Of a DNA stretch of 64,000 nucleotides, positions 8,836 to 17,316 are shown in pieces. The translations under genes and the position numbers were made by a program. The DNA is from Collinsella aerofaciens (GTDB taxonomy: Bacteria; Actinomycetota; Coriobacteriia; Coriobacteriales; Coriobacteriaceae). The notes under the pieces are model-generated. The model ran no database searches and was not told the DNA's origin. It worked only from the letters and a program-made list of their open reading frames with translations. Position 1 is the stretch's first letter. Each line of letters begins with the position of its first letter. The stretch lies in assembly GCF_002736145.1 (NCBI RefSeq), contig NZ_CP024160.1:806001-870000 (forward strand), written 5' to 3'.

Positions 8836-9942
8836 ATGGCGATTACCATCGATATCGACACTGCACGCCCCTACCAGGTGCATGTTGGCACGTTTTTGCT
8901 GGAGCAGGCGGGACCGCTCGTGCGCGCCACTGCTGGCGGCACCAAGGCCGTCATCGTGACGGACACCAACGTGGGCCCGCTCTACCAGATGCCCGTTAAG
9001 CAGAGCCTGGAGGCGTCAGGCTACGAGGTGAGCGTCTGCACCTTCGAAGCAGGCGAGGCCCATAAGCGCGCCGAAACCTATGTTGCCATTTTGGAGTTTG
9101 TGGCCGAGCACGAGCTTTCGCGCTCCGACGTGATCGTGGCACTCGGCGGCGGCGTCGTGGGCGACGTGGCGGGCTTTGTGGCCGCCACCTACATGCGCGG
9201 CTGCAAGTTTGTGCAGATTCCGACGAGCCTGCTCGCCATGGTGGATTCGTCGGTGGGCGGCAAGACCGCCATCGACCTGGCTGCAGGCAAGAACTTGGCC
9301 GGCGCCTTTTGGCAGCCGAGCGTGGTTATCGCCGACGTGGGGTGCCTGGCCACCCTCACGCCCGAGCAGTTCGCCGACGGCTGCGGCGAGGTCGTCAAGC
9401 ACGCCGTGATCGCCGACCCGGAGCTTTTCGCCGAGCTGGAGAAGACCCCGCTCACGCTGGAGCTGCTCAACCGCGATGTGGCCCGCGTAGCGCTCATCAT
9501 CGCCCGCAACATCGACATCAAGCGCGCCGTGGTCGTCGCCGACGAGCGCGAGACCAACCAGCGCAAGCTCCTCAACTTTGGACACAGCGCCGGACACGCC
9601 GTCGAGGCCTGCGAGCACTTTGAGCTCGGACACGGCAACTGCGTGTCGATCGGCATGGGCATCATCACGCGCGCCGCGGCCCTGCACGGCGTCTGCGATG
9701 CTGCACTGCCGGGGCGCATCGAAGAGCTCTGTGCACGTCACGGTCTCAAGACCCGCTGCGACCTCGATGTCGATGCCGTCTTTGCCGAGGCGCTCCACGA
9801 CAAGAAGCGCGCGGGCGACACCATCGACCTGGTGATTCCGCACGGCATTGGCCGCTGCAGCATCGACCGCACGCCGCTTTCCACTTTCCACGAACTCATT
9901 GCCGAAGGCCTCGGCCAGAAGGGAGACGCATCCGCATGCTAG
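8836..9942 (+). CDS. aroB: 3-dehydroquinate synthase
   Basis: Converts DAHP to 3-dehydroquinate using NAD and a divalent metal. The 368-residue protein has the expected length and motifs: VALGGGVVGDVAGFVAATYMRG (NAD-binding glycines), IPTSLLAMVDSSVGGKTAIDL, GCGEVVKHAVI with a metal-binding Glu, and LNFGHSAGHAVE plus GHGNCVSIGM with the metal-binding histidines. ATG 8836 was chosen for AAAGGACC upstream and because the family begins here; the frame is open further upstream into tyrA. Its last 7 bases overlap the aroA start. Confidence 0.96.
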   Translation: MAITIDIDTARPYQVHVGTFLLEQAGPLVRATAGGTKAVIVTDTNVGPLYQMPVKQSLEASGYEVSVCTFEAGEAHKRAETYVAILEFVAEHELSRSDVIVALGGGVVGDVAGFVAATYMRGCKFVQIPTSLLAMVDSSVGGKTAIDLAAGKNLAGAFWQPSVVIADVGCLATLTPEQFADGCGEVVKHAVIADPELFAELEKTPLTLELLNRDVARVALIIARNIDIKRAVVVADERETNQRKLLNFGHSAGHAVEACEHFELGHGNCVSIGMGIITRAAALHGVCDAALPGRIEELCARHGLKTRCDLDVDAVFAEALHDKKRAGDTIDLVIPHGIGRCSIDRTPLSTFHELIAEGLGQKGDASAC

Positions 9943-11255
9943 CCCGCATCACCCCGTCCCCACTTAAGGGCACCGTTCCCGCCATCGCGTCCAAGTCGAT
10001 GGCGCATCGCCTGATCATCTGCGCCGCGCTTGCCAACGGCGAGACGCACGTTACCTGCAACACTACCTGCGCCGATATCGAGGCCACGGTGCGTTGTCTC
10101 ACGGCGCTCGGCGCCCGCATCGAGACCGTCGAGGACGGCTTTCAGGTCCACCCCACCATGAAGAGTGTTGAGTTTGGCCTGCTCAAGGCCCTTGCCGGCG
10201 GCACGCTCGACTGCGGCGAAAGCGGCTCCACGCTCCGCTTTATGTTGCCCGTCGCCTGCGCGCTGGGCGCAGAGGCCACGTTTGTGGGTCAGGGACGCTT
10301 GGGCGCCCGTCCGCTGTCCCCGCTCTCGGACGAGATCATCGCCGCCGGCTGCGACCTACAGGGTCTGGGCGGTTTTCCGCTCAAGACGAGCGGACGCATG
10401 CGCCCGGGCACCTTTGTGCTGCCGGGCAACGTGAGCTCGCAGTACATCTCGGGCCTGCTGCTGGCAGCCCCGCTGCTGGCCCAGCCCTCCTGCGTGCAGG
10501 TGACCGGCCTCATTGAGAGCCGCCCCTACATCAACCTGACGATCCAGGCCATGAAGGCCTTTGGCGTCGAGGTCAACGTCGAGCGTATTCCCGCCCGGGA
10601 CGGCCAGCCCGAGGTCACGAACTTCCGCGTGAGCAGTGGCTCGTATCGCACGCCCGGCAGCGTGGCCGTCGAAGGTGACTGGTCCAACGCTGCCTTTTGG
10701 CTGTGTGCCGGCGCTATCGGCACCGACCCCATCACCGTCGAGGGTGTGTCCCTGAGCTCCGCACAGGGCGACCGCAACGTGCTTGCCGCGCTTTCGCGCT
10801 TTGGCGCCCGCATCGTGCGCTCCACCAACGCCGCCACCGTGCAGTCCGACAAGCTCGCTGGCTTTGAGATGAGTGCCCACGACATTCCAGACCTGGTGCC
10901 CGTCATCTCGGCCGTGGCATCGCTGGCTCAGGGCCGCACGTTCATCCGTGACTGCGCACGCCTGCGCATCAAGGAATCTGACCGTCTGGTCACCACCACC
11001 CGCGAGCTCACCGCGCTGGGAGCGCAGGTGCGCATTGCCGGTGACGACCTCATCATCAAGGGCGTCGATGCCTTCACCGGCGGCGAGGTCGATTCGCACA
11101 ACGACCACCGCATCGCCATGATGGCCGCCATCGCCGCGAGCCGCGCCACCGGCGAGGTCGTGATCCACGGCGCCGAGGCCGTCAACAAGTCCTATCCCGA
11201 TTTCTTCGACCACTACCGCCTACTGGGCGGCAAGGTCACGCTCGAGGAGGAATAG
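9936..11255 (+). CDS. aroA: 3-phosphoshikimate 1-carboxyvinyltransferase (EPSP synthase)
   Basis: Transfers enolpyruvate from PEP to shikimate 3-phosphate. The 439-residue protein shows the two-domain EPSPS motifs: KSMAHRLIICAALANG near the N terminus (shikimate-3-phosphate site), LDCGESGSTLRFMLPVA, GQGRLGARPLSPL, SSQYISGLLLAAPL, the catalytic-loop region DIPDLVPVISAVA, RLRIKESDRL, and DSHNDHRIAMM near the C terminus. The first ATG overlaps the aroB stop by 7 bases, which suggests translational coupling. The GESGSTLR segment, rather than GNAGTAMR, points to a class II-like EPSPS; that reading is by motif only. Confidence 0.95.
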   Translation: MLARITPSPLKGTVPAIASKSMAHRLIICAALANGETHVTCNTTCADIEATVRCLTALGARIETVEDGFQVHPTMKSVEFGLLKALAGGTLDCGESGSTLRFMLPVACALGAEATFVGQGRLGARPLSPLSDEIIAAGCDLQGLGGFPLKTSGRMRPGTFVLPGNVSSQYISGLLLAAPLLAQPSCVQVTGLIESRPYINLTIQAMKAFGVEVNVERIPARDGQPEVTNFRVSSGSYRTPGSVAVEGDWSNAAFWLCAGAIGTDPITVEGVSLSSAQGDRNVLAALSRFGARIVRSTNAATVQSDKLAGFEMSAHDIPDLVPVISAVASLAQGRTFIRDCARLRIKESDRLVTTTRELTALGAQVRIAGDDLIIKGVDAFTGGEVDSHNDHRIAMMAAIAASRATGEVVIHGAEAVNKSYPDFFDHYRLLGGKVTLEEE

Positions 11256-11256
11256 C

Positions 11257-12354
11257 ATGTCCTCGACCTTTGGCAACGTCTTGCACTTAAGCATCTTCGG
11301 CCAGTCGCACTCTCCCGCTATCGGCTGCTCGCTCGATGGCATCCCGGCGGGCATCGCCGTGGACCAGGAGAAGCTGCAGGCCTTCCTCGACCGTCGCGCC
11401 CCCGGTCGCGACGAGACCGCGACCAAACGTCGCGAGGCCGACGCCGCGCACATCATCGCTGGTGTTGTCGATGGACATACCACCGGCGCGCCCATTGCCG
11501 CAATTATCGAGAACACCAACACACGCTCCAATGATTACTCCGAGCTGCGCCGCAAGCCCCGTCCCGGACATGCGGACTTCCCTGCGCGTTTGAAGTACCA
11601 CAACATGCACGACGTCGCGGGCGGTGGGCACTTCTCCGGCCGCCTAACGGCACCCTTGTGCATCGCCGGCGGCATTGCGCTGCAGGCACTTGAGGCCCGC
11701 GGCATTCAGGTCATGGCGCACGTCGCGCAGATCGGCGGCATCTCCGACCTGCCCATGGACGACATGGTCTATCGCGAGGCCGACCGTAAGGCGATCCTTA
11801 CCAACGATCTGCCCTGCATTGACGCCGCTGCTGCCGTTCGCATGCGCGAGGAGATCCTGGCCGCGCGCGACGAGCTCGACAGCATTGGCGGCATCGTGGA
11901 GTGCGGCATCTACGGCCTGCCCGCGGGCATCGGCGACCCCATGTTCGACGGTATCGAGAACCGCATCGCGCGAATCGCCTTTGGTATTCCCGCCGTAAAG
12001 GGCGTGGAGTTTGGCATGGGCTTTGCTGTGGCCGCCATGCGCGGCAGCGAGAACAACGACCCGTATCGCATCGATGCCGAGAACGGCAAAATTGAAGTCG
12101 AGTCCAATAACGCCGGCGGTATCTTGGGCGGCATCTCAACCGGCGCGCCTGTCATGTGGCGCATGGCCGTAAAGCCGACACCTTCCATCGGCCGCGAACA
12201 GCAGACCGTAGACATGGACACCATGGAAAATGCCGAGCTCTCGGTCCACGGCCGCCACGACCCCTGCATCGTCCCACGAGCCGTCCCCGTAGCCGAAGCA
12301 GCCGCGGCACTCGCCATCTGGGACGCCCTCCTCGAGGACGCCGGCCAGCGCTAA
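11257..12354 (+). CDS. aroC: Chorismate synthase
   Basis: FMNH2-dependent 1,4-elimination of phosphate from EPSP to give chorismate. The 365-residue protein has GQSHSPAIGCSLDGIPAG with the catalytic His near residue 16, RRAPGRDETATKRREAD, RPGHADF, GGGHFSGRLTAP, and the C-terminal GREQQTVDM and GRHDPCIVPRAVPVAEA stretches. A GAGGAGG ribosome-binding site overlaps the end of aroA, which stops one base before this ATG. Expected length for a monofunctional enzyme without a flavin-reductase domain. Confidence 0.96.
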   Translation: MSSTFGNVLHLSIFGQSHSPAIGCSLDGIPAGIAVDQEKLQAFLDRRAPGRDETATKRREADAAHIIAGVVDGHTTGAPIAAIIENTNTRSNDYSELRRKPRPGHADFPARLKYHNMHDVAGGGHFSGRLTAPLCIAGGIALQALEARGIQVMAHVAQIGGISDLPMDDMVYREADRKAILTNDLPCIDAAAAVRMREEILAARDELDSIGGIVECGIYGLPAGIGDPMFDGIENRIARIAFGIPAVKGVEFGMGFAVAAMRGSENNDPYRIDAENGKIEVESNNAGGILGGISTGAPVMWRMAVKPTPSIGREQQTVDMDTMENAELSVHGRHDPCIVPRAVPVAEAAAALAIWDALLEDAGQR

Positions 12355-12397
12355 CTACCCACCCCTCAACATCCCCCGACTCGTGAAAGGGGTCTCC

Positions 12398-13543
12398 ATG
12401 GACCTTGCCGATATTCGTCAGGCCATCGACGGCATCGATACCACGCTCCTCAATAGCTTTGTCGAGCGCATGGATATTGCCACCGAGGTCGCCAAGTCAA
12501 AAATCGAGATGGGCAAGGCCGTCTTCGACCCCGCCCGCGAGCGCTCCAAGCTCAACAACCTTGCCGGCCGCGCGCCCGAGCGCTACGAGGCGCAGACCAT
12601 CACCCTGTTCCGTCTTCTCATGAGCATGAGCAAGGCCGAGCAGCAGCGCTACATCAACGAGCTCATGGGCATCACAGTGTCGCAAAAGGCCCACGCCACG
12701 GCCGCAGCCTTTGACACGCCCTTCCCCCAAACGGCCACCGTCGCCTGCCAGGGCGTGGAAGGCGCCTACAGCCAGATAGCCGCGTGCAAGCTCTTCGACG
12801 TACCCGACATCGCGTTCTTCGAGACCTTCGAGGGCGTCATGCGCGCCGTGCGCGACGGCTTCTGCGAGTTTGGCGTGCTGCCCATCGAAAACTCCACCGC
12901 CGGCTCGGTCAACGCCGTCTACGACTTGCTCGCCCAGTTCGACTTCCACATCGTGCGTTCGCTGCGCCTTAAGATCGACCACAACCTGCTCGTCAAGCCC
13001 GGCACCAAGCTCGCGGACATACGCGAGGTCTACAGCCATGGCCAAGCCATTGCCCAGTGCGCCGGCTATATCGAGGCCCACGGCCTGCACGCCACCAAGT
13101 ACCCCAACACGGCCATGTCGGCCGAGATGGTCGCCAGCTCCGAGCGCACCGATGTCGCCGCCATCGCCTCGCGCAGCTGTGCGGCGCTCTACGGCCTGGA
13201 GGTGCTGGAGCCCAACATCCAGGACTCGGACAACAACTACACGCGCTTTGTCGTCATCAGCCGCGAGCCGCGCGTCTACCCCGGCGCCAACCGCACCTCG
13301 CTCATGATCACCACGGCCAACGAGCCGGGCGCCCTCTACCGCGTGCTCGAGCGCTTCTATGCGTTCAACATCAACCTCATCAAGCTCGAGAGCCGTCCCA
13401 TCCCCGGGCACGACTTTGAGTTTATGTTCTACTTTGACCTGGACTGCCCCTTTGGCAGCAAGGCCCTCGACGACCTGCTCGATTCCATCGACGACGTGTG
13501 CGAGAACTTCACCTACTTTGGCAGCTACACGGAGGTACTCTAG
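12398..13543 (+). CDS. pheA: Bifunctional chorismate mutase / prephenate dehydratase
   Basis: Makes prephenate from chorismate and then phenylpyruvate, the phenylalanine branch. The 381-residue protein has three modules. Residues about 1-90 are an AroQ-type helical chorismate mutase (DIRQAIDGIDTTLLNSFVERM, then the ARERSKL segment). Residues about 110-285 are the dehydratase (ACQGVEGAYSQIAA, GVLPIENSTAGSV, and the TRFVVIS end of the catalytic domain). The last about 85 are an ACT regulatory domain (SLMITTANEPGALYRVLERF, ESRPIPGHDFEFMFYFD), consistent with feedback by phenylalanine. The ATG at 12398 has AAAGGGG 5 bases upstream; a GTG 15 bases earlier is the alternative. The stop is directly followed by the next ATG. 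Confidence 0.95.
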   Translation: MDLADIRQAIDGIDTTLLNSFVERMDIATEVAKSKIEMGKAVFDPARERSKLNNLAGRAPERYEAQTITLFRLLMSMSKAEQQRYINELMGITVSQKAHATAAAFDTPFPQTATVACQGVEGAYSQIAACKLFDVPDIAFFETFEGVMRAVRDGFCEFGVLPIENSTAGSVNAVYDLLAQFDFHIVRSLRLKIDHNLLVKPGTKLADIREVYSHGQAIAQCAGYIEAHGLHATKYPNTAMSAEMVASSERTDVAAIASRSCAALYGLEVLEPNIQDSDNNYTRFVVISREPRVYPGANRTSLMITTANEPGALYRVLERFYAFNINLIKLESRPIPGHDFEFMFYFDLDCPFGSKALDDLLDSIDDVCENFTYFGSYTEVL

Positions 13544-14794
13544 ATGATCGATTCCGCTGCAACCCGTCCCTACGGCGTGCTGGGCCGCGTGCTGGGCCAC
13601 AGCTACACCCCGACCATCTACAAAGAGCTCGCGGGGCTCGAGTACGTGCGCTTTGAGCGCGAGCCCGAGGACCTCCAGGCCTTTATGACCGGCGACGAAT
13701 GGGAGGGCACCAACGTGACCATCCCCTACAAGCGCGCCGTCATGGAATACCTGGACGAGCTGAGTCCGCTGGCCGAGCGCATGGGCAACGTCAACACGAT
13801 CACGCGTCTGCCCGATGGCCGTCTGCGCGGCGACAACACTGACTACTTTGGCTTCCAATGCCTGGTCGAAGAGCTGGGCGTAAAGGTTGCCGGTAAGAAG
13901 GTCCTCGTGCTCGGTGCCACCGGCGGCGCCGGCACCACGGCAAGTATGGTGCTGGGAGACATGGGCGCCATCGTCGTACCCGTGGGTCGCACGAGCGAGG
14001 TCAACTACGACAATATCGCGCAGCAGTCCGACGCCTCCCTACTCGTCAACTGCACGCCCGCCGGCATGTTCCCCCATTGCCCCGACGCGCCTTGCACGCT
14101 CGAAGGCCTCGATGCGCTCGAGGGCGTCATCGACATTGTCTACAACCCCGCCCGCACGGGCCTGATGCTCGAGGCCGAGCGCCGCGGCATCCCCTGCATC
14201 GGCGGCCTGCTTATGCTTGTTGCCCAGGCGGCACAAGCTGTCGAGCGCTATACCGGCAAAGCCACCCCGCGCGAGAGGATCCTGGACGTAACGGAGCGCC
14301 TGTCGCGCCATGAGCAGAACATCGCCCTGATCGGCATGCCGGGCTCGGGCAAGACCCGCGTGGGCGAGCAGATCGCTCAGCTCACGGGCCGCGAGCACAT
14401 CGACCTCGATCGCGCCCTCGAGGAGCGCCTGGGCATGCCCTGCGCCGACTTTATCATCAAGTGCGGCGAGGCGGCCTTCCGCGAGCAGGAGACGGCAGCG
14501 CTGGCCGACATCTCCAAGCGCAGCGGCTTGGTGCTCTCCACCGGCGGCGGCGTGGTTACGCGCGACGAGAACTACCCTCTGCTGCACCAAAACAGCCAAA
14601 TCGTGATGCTCAACCGCAAGCTCGACGAGCTCGCCCACAAGGGCCGCCCCATCACCGCGCGCGACGGCATCGACAAGCTGGCCGAGCAGCGTATGCCGCG
14701 CTACCGCGCCTGGGCCGACTACATCATCGACTCACGCGACTGCGCCGCCAACACCGCCCATGCCCTCCTCGACACCCTCCCACCCGCTCTCTAA
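13544..14794 (+). CDS. aroE-aroK: Shikimate dehydrogenase / shikimate kinase fusion
   Basis: One chain of 416 residues carrying two consecutive shikimate-pathway activities: reduction of 3-dehydroshikimate with NADPH, and ATP-dependent 3-phosphorylation of shikimate. Residues about 1-255 are AroE-like (GRVLGHSYTPTIYKEL, VTIPYKRAVMEYLDELS with the catalytic Lys, GDNTDYFGF with the Asp, VLGATGGAGTTASMV as the NADP-binding loop, LLMLVAQAAQAVERYTG at the end). Residues about 265-416 are AroK-like (GMPGSGKTRVGEQIA Walker A, HIDLDRALEERLG, STGGGVVTRDEN, KGRPITARDG lid). The ATG abuts the pheA stop. Such AroE-AroK fusions are uncommon compared with separate genes, and both active sites look intact. 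The gene is followed by a strong hairpin. Confidence 0.94.
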   Translation: MIDSAATRPYGVLGRVLGHSYTPTIYKELAGLEYVRFEREPEDLQAFMTGDEWEGTNVTIPYKRAVMEYLDELSPLAERMGNVNTITRLPDGRLRGDNTDYFGFQCLVEELGVKVAGKKVLVLGATGGAGTTASMVLGDMGAIVVPVGRTSEVNYDNIAQQSDASLLVNCTPAGMFPHCPDAPCTLEGLDALEGVIDIVYNPARTGLMLEAERRGIPCIGGLLMLVAQAAQAVERYTGKATPRERILDVTERLSRHEQNIALIGMPGSGKTRVGEQIAQLTGREHIDLDRALEERLGMPCADFIIKCGEAAFREQETAALADISKRSGLVLSTGGGVVTRDENYPLLHQNSQIVMLNRKLDELAHKGRPITARDGIDKLAEQRMPRYRAWADYIIDSRDCAANTAHALLDTLPPAL

Positions 14795-14796
14795 CC

Positions 14797-14838
14797 AAAA
14801 CCACCACAAAGGGGGCAGGCACCTTTGTGGTGGTTTTT
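14797..14838 (+). terminator. Strong intrinsic terminator between aroE-aroK and aroQ
   Basis: A perfect 16-bp stem (14797-14812 with 14822-14837) begins AAAACCACC, ends with TTTT and encloses a 9-base loop. It lies 2 bases after the aroE-aroK stop and only 20 bases before the aroQ ATG. The flanking A and T runs make it usable in both directions. Confidence 0.8.
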
Positions 14839-14858
14839 CAACTGCAAAGGAAGCAACC

Positions 14859-15296
14859 ATGAAAGCACTCGTCATTAACGGCCCCAACCTCAACATGCTC
14901 GGCATTCGCGAGCCAGGCATCTACGGCAGCGACAACTACGATCGCTTAGTGCAGATCTGCCAGGAAGCGGGTGCCGCACAGGGCTTCGACGAGGTCGAGG
15001 TCTTCCAGTCTAACCACGAGGGCAGCATCGTCGACAAGATCCAGGAGGCTTACGGAAAGGTCGACGGCATCGTCATCAACCCGGCCGCCTACACGCACAC
15101 AAGCGTGGCCATCCTGGACGCGCTCAAAGCCGTCGCCATCCCGGCTGTGGAGGTCCACATTAGCGCAGTCGAGACCCGCGAAGACTTCCGCCAGGTGAGC
15201 TACGCCCGTCTGGCCTGCTTCGCCACCATCACCGGAGAGGGCCTGAAGGGCTACGCCCACGCGTTGGAGCTGCTGAAAGAGCATCTCGAAAAGTAA
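14859..15296 (+). CDS. aroQ: 3-dehydroquinate dehydratase, type II
   Basis: Dehydrates 3-dehydroquinate to 3-dehydroshikimate by the type II (dodecameric) mechanism. The 145-residue protein has the exact family layout: LVINGPNLNMLGIREPGIYG with the catalytic Tyr/Arg loop near the N terminus, QSNHEGSIVDKI, VINPAAYTHTSVAILDAL, and VEVHISAVETREDFR with the catalytic His. The ATG at 14859 has AAAGGAAG upstream; the frame is open further upstream through the hairpin but that part is not coding in any known homologue. It fills the remaining step of the pathway encoded just upstream, yet sits behind a terminator. Confidence 0.96.
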   Translation: MKALVINGPNLNMLGIREPGIYGSDNYDRLVQICQEAGAAQGFDEVEVFQSNHEGSIVDKIQEAYGKVDGIVINPAAYTHTSVAILDALKAVAIPAVEVHISAVETREDFRQVSYARLACFATITGEGLKGYAHALELLKEHLEK

Positions 15297-15356
15297 AATG
15301 CCAACCCCAACAAACAGCAGCGGCTTGCTCGCGCTCGGCTCCAGCAACACACAAGA

Positions 15357-15391
15357 TGAAAAAAGCCCAGACCACCAAGCGGTCTGGGCTT
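15357..15391 (-). terminator. Terminator of tRNA-Arg(TCT), convergent with aroQ
   Basis: AAGCCCAGACC (15363-15373) pairs perfectly with GGTCTGGGCTT (15381-15391). On the minus strand it is followed by TTTTTTC, so it terminates the tRNA; it may also end aroQ transcripts, though the plus side has only TTAATA. Confidence 0.75.
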
Positions 15392-15400
15392 AATAAACGA

Positions 15401-15477
15401 TGGTGCTCCATGGCGGATTCGAACCGTCGACCTTGGGATTAGAAGTCCCCTGCTCTATCCAACTGAGCTAATGGAGC
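15401..15477 (-). tRNA. tRNA-Arg (anticodon TCT)
   Basis: A 77-nt cloverleaf with encoded CCA. The acceptor GCTCCAT pairs with ATGGAGC, the D arm is GCTC/GAGC, the anticodon loop CTTCTAA gives anticodon TCT (reads AGA), and the T arm is GACGG-TTCGAAT-CCGCC (one non-Watson-Crick pair). The outermost pair of the anticodon stem (G27-A43) looks mismatched. Read by eye. Confidence 0.95.
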
Positions 15478-15523
15478 AAATAACCGCACGCCCAAGCAAG
15501 CACAAGCCTGTCAGGCGCAAGTA

Positions 15524-15529
15524 ATTATA
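15524..15529 (-). promoter_or_regulatory. Possible -10 box for tRNA-Arg(TCT)
   Basis: TATAAT on the minus strand lies 47 bases before the tRNA 5' end and just after the ABC-transporter ATPase stop codon. No convincing -35 is seen. Confidence 0.3.
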
Positions 15530-15531
15530 AC

Positions 15532-16299
15532 CTAGTTGAACTGCTCGCGGTACGCCTTGCAGACCTCATCGACCGGGCCGTCCATGCGAAGGTCACCCTT
15601 CTCAATCCAAACGGCACGCTGGCAGATGCGCTCAACCTGCTCCATAGAGTGCGAAACGAACAGAACCGTCACGTCGCCGCTCTGGATAAAGTGCTGGATG
15701 CGGGCCTCACACTTTTGCTGGAAGAACACATCACCGACGGACAGCGTCTCGTCAACGATCAGAATATCGGGCTCGGTAATCGTCGCGATTGCAAAGGCGA
15801 TACGCGCCACCATGCCCGAAGAGAAGTTCTTAAGCGGCATATCGACAAAGTTCTGCAGCTCAGCGAACTCGATAATGCCGTCAAAGTTGGCGTCGATGAA
15901 CTCCTTGGTATAGCCGAGCAGGGCGCCGTTCAGATAGATGTTCTCGCGGGCGGTCAGCTCGGGGTCAAAGCCGGCGCCAAGCTCAATCAGCGGCGCGATG
16001 TTACCGTGCACCTTAACGCTGCCCTCGCTAGGCTCAAGAACGCCAGCGATAATCTTGAGCATCGTAGACTTGCCGGAGCCATTGGTGCCGACCAGACCCA
16101 CAACCTCGCCGCGATGAATATCAAACGAGATGTGCTTAAGCGCCCTAAACTCCTCAAAGAACAGCTCGTGCTTGGCAAGCTTAATGAAGTACTCCTTGAG
16201 GTTGGTCAGCGACTCGGACGCCATGTTAAAGATCATGGTGACGTCGTCGACCTCGACAGCCAGAGGCTGCTCGCTGTAATCAACAACAGATTCAGTCAT
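15532..16299 (-). CDS. Polysaccharide/teichoic-acid ABC exporter, ATP-binding subunit
   Basis: Energises export of an undecaprenyl-linked surface polysaccharide together with the permease encoded just upstream. About 255 residues: GLVGTNGSGKSTMLKII (Walker A), the LKNFSSGMVARIAFAIA signature region, PDILIVDETLSVGD (Walker B; the ETLSVGD wording is typical of the Wzt/TagH group), and FVSHSMEQV (H-loop). It stops soon after the nucleotide-binding domain, so it lacks the C-terminal carbohydrate-binding domain of long Wzt proteins. The permease TAA overlaps this gene's AAGGAG box, so translation is probably coupled. The substrate is not given by the sequence. Confidence 0.93.
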   Translation of the reverse strand: MTESVVDYSEQPLAVEVDDVTMIFNMASESLTNLKEYFIKLAKHELFFEEFRALKHISFDIHRGEVVGLVGTNGSGKSTMLKIIAGVLEPSEGSVKVHGNIAPLIELGAGFDPELTARENIYLNGALLGYTKEFIDANFDGIIEFAELQNFVDMPLKNFSSGMVARIAFAIATITEPDILIVDETLSVGDVFFQQKCEARIQHFIQSGDVTVLFVSHSMEQVERICQRAVWIEKGDLRMDGPVDEVCKAYREQFN

Positions 16300-16310
16300 C
16301 ACAGCACTCC

Positions 16311-17156
16311 TTAGATGTAGAGGATAAATTTGCGCTCGGACTTATGGAACACGGTATAGCCAATAATAAGCGCAAGAACCGCCCAAGCGACGCACATACC
16401 AAACGTCATAAGCGAGGGCGTAGTCTGGAACAGGAAGATATCGCGCATAAACTGCAGGTAGTTGAACATGGGGTTCGCATACATCAAGATACGCACGAGA
16501 TGCGGCATTTGCGCAATATAGTCAGTCGTCCAGAAGATGGGCGTAATGTAAGTCCACGCCGTAATGACGACGCTCCACAGATGCATAACGTCGCGGAAGA
16601 AGACCGTAAGGGCAGAGAGCATCATGCCCAGGCCCATGCAGAAGCACATAAGCAGCAGCAGGCAAACCGGCAACAGAATCAGGTGCCAAGAAGGCATAAC
16701 GCGGAACCACAGCATGACGATGGCGACGGCGACCAGCGAGAAGGCAAAGTTGACCAGCGAGAAGAGCACCTTCTGCACCGGGAAAACCCAGCGGTGCACC
16801 TTAACCTTCTTGAGCAGAGGGGCAGCGCCCACGATCGACGTCAGGGCCTGGTTAGTAGACTCAGACATGACGGCAAAGGTGATGTTACCCACGATCAAGT
16901 ACAGCGGGTACATCTCGGGCGTCATTGAGCCATTGCGGCCCTGGCCAAAAATCGTCGAGAACACAATGGCCATGACGATCATCATCAGCAGCGGGTTGAG
17001 CACCGACCATGCGACGCCCAGAACGCTACGGCGATACTTGATCTTAAAATCCTTGGTAACCAGCTGACGAAGGATAAACGCGTCCTTCTCAAATTCGTTC
17101 TTAGCAAACGTCGCAGGCAGACTGCGAGTTTCTTGTTGCTTTGTCTGATCCGACAC
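16311..17156 (-). CDS. Polysaccharide/teichoic-acid ABC exporter, permease subunit
   Basis: Membrane half of a Wzm/TagG-type exporter, about 281 residues with six predicted TM helices. It begins with a short cytoplasmic stretch followed by the amphipathic FILRQLVTKDFKIKYRRSVLGVAWSVLNPL region, diagnostic of ABC-2 polysaccharide exporters. The later HLWSVVITAWTYITPIFW segment is also typical. The GTG at 17156 is chosen because AAAGGAG lies 8 bases upstream; the frame stays open to 17219 without a better site. First gene of a two-gene minus-strand operon, divergent from the GT2 gene at 17317. Confidence 0.92.
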   Translation of the reverse strand: MSDQTKQQETRSLPATFAKNEFEKDAFILRQLVTKDFKIKYRRSVLGVAWSVLNPLLMMIVMAIVFSTIFGQGRNGSMTPEMYPLYLIVGNITFAVMSESTNQALTSIVGAAPLLKKVKVHRWVFPVQKVLFSLVNFAFSLVAVAIVMLWFRVMPSWHLILLPVCLLLLMCFCMGLGMMLSALTVFFRDVMHLWSVVITAWTYITPIFWTTDYIAQMPHLVRILMYANPMFNYLQFMRDIFLFQTTPSLMTFGMCVAWAVLALIIGYTVFHKSERKFILYI

Positions 17157-17195
17157 GGATGCAACTCCTTTACTCGTAATCGTTGACAAACGAAC

Positions 17196-17201
17196 AGTAT
17201 A
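17196..17201 (-). promoter_or_regulatory. Putative -10 box of the exporter operon
   Basis: TATACT on the minus strand lies 40 bases before the permease start, in the divergent intergenic region. The -35 is weak. Confidence 0.35.
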
Positions 17202-17280
17202 GACCCGACGGCCATGCAAACGATTCGCGCAACAAAACTGGAGAACTAACCCACATCTTAGGATGCCAGGCCCAAACGGC

Positions 17281-17286
17281 TATACT
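17281..17286 (+). promoter_or_regulatory. Putative -10 box of the GT2-GT2-YfhO operon
   Basis: TATACT lies 31 bases before the GTG at 17317. No good -35 at the right spacing, so tentative. Confidence 0.35.
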
Positions 17287-17316
17287 TTCTAGGATTGAAT
17301 GTATAAGGAGCATTAA

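Noticed and set aside
12497-13858. 453-codon minus-strand open frame
   Set aside because: Antisense to pheA and aroE-aroK.
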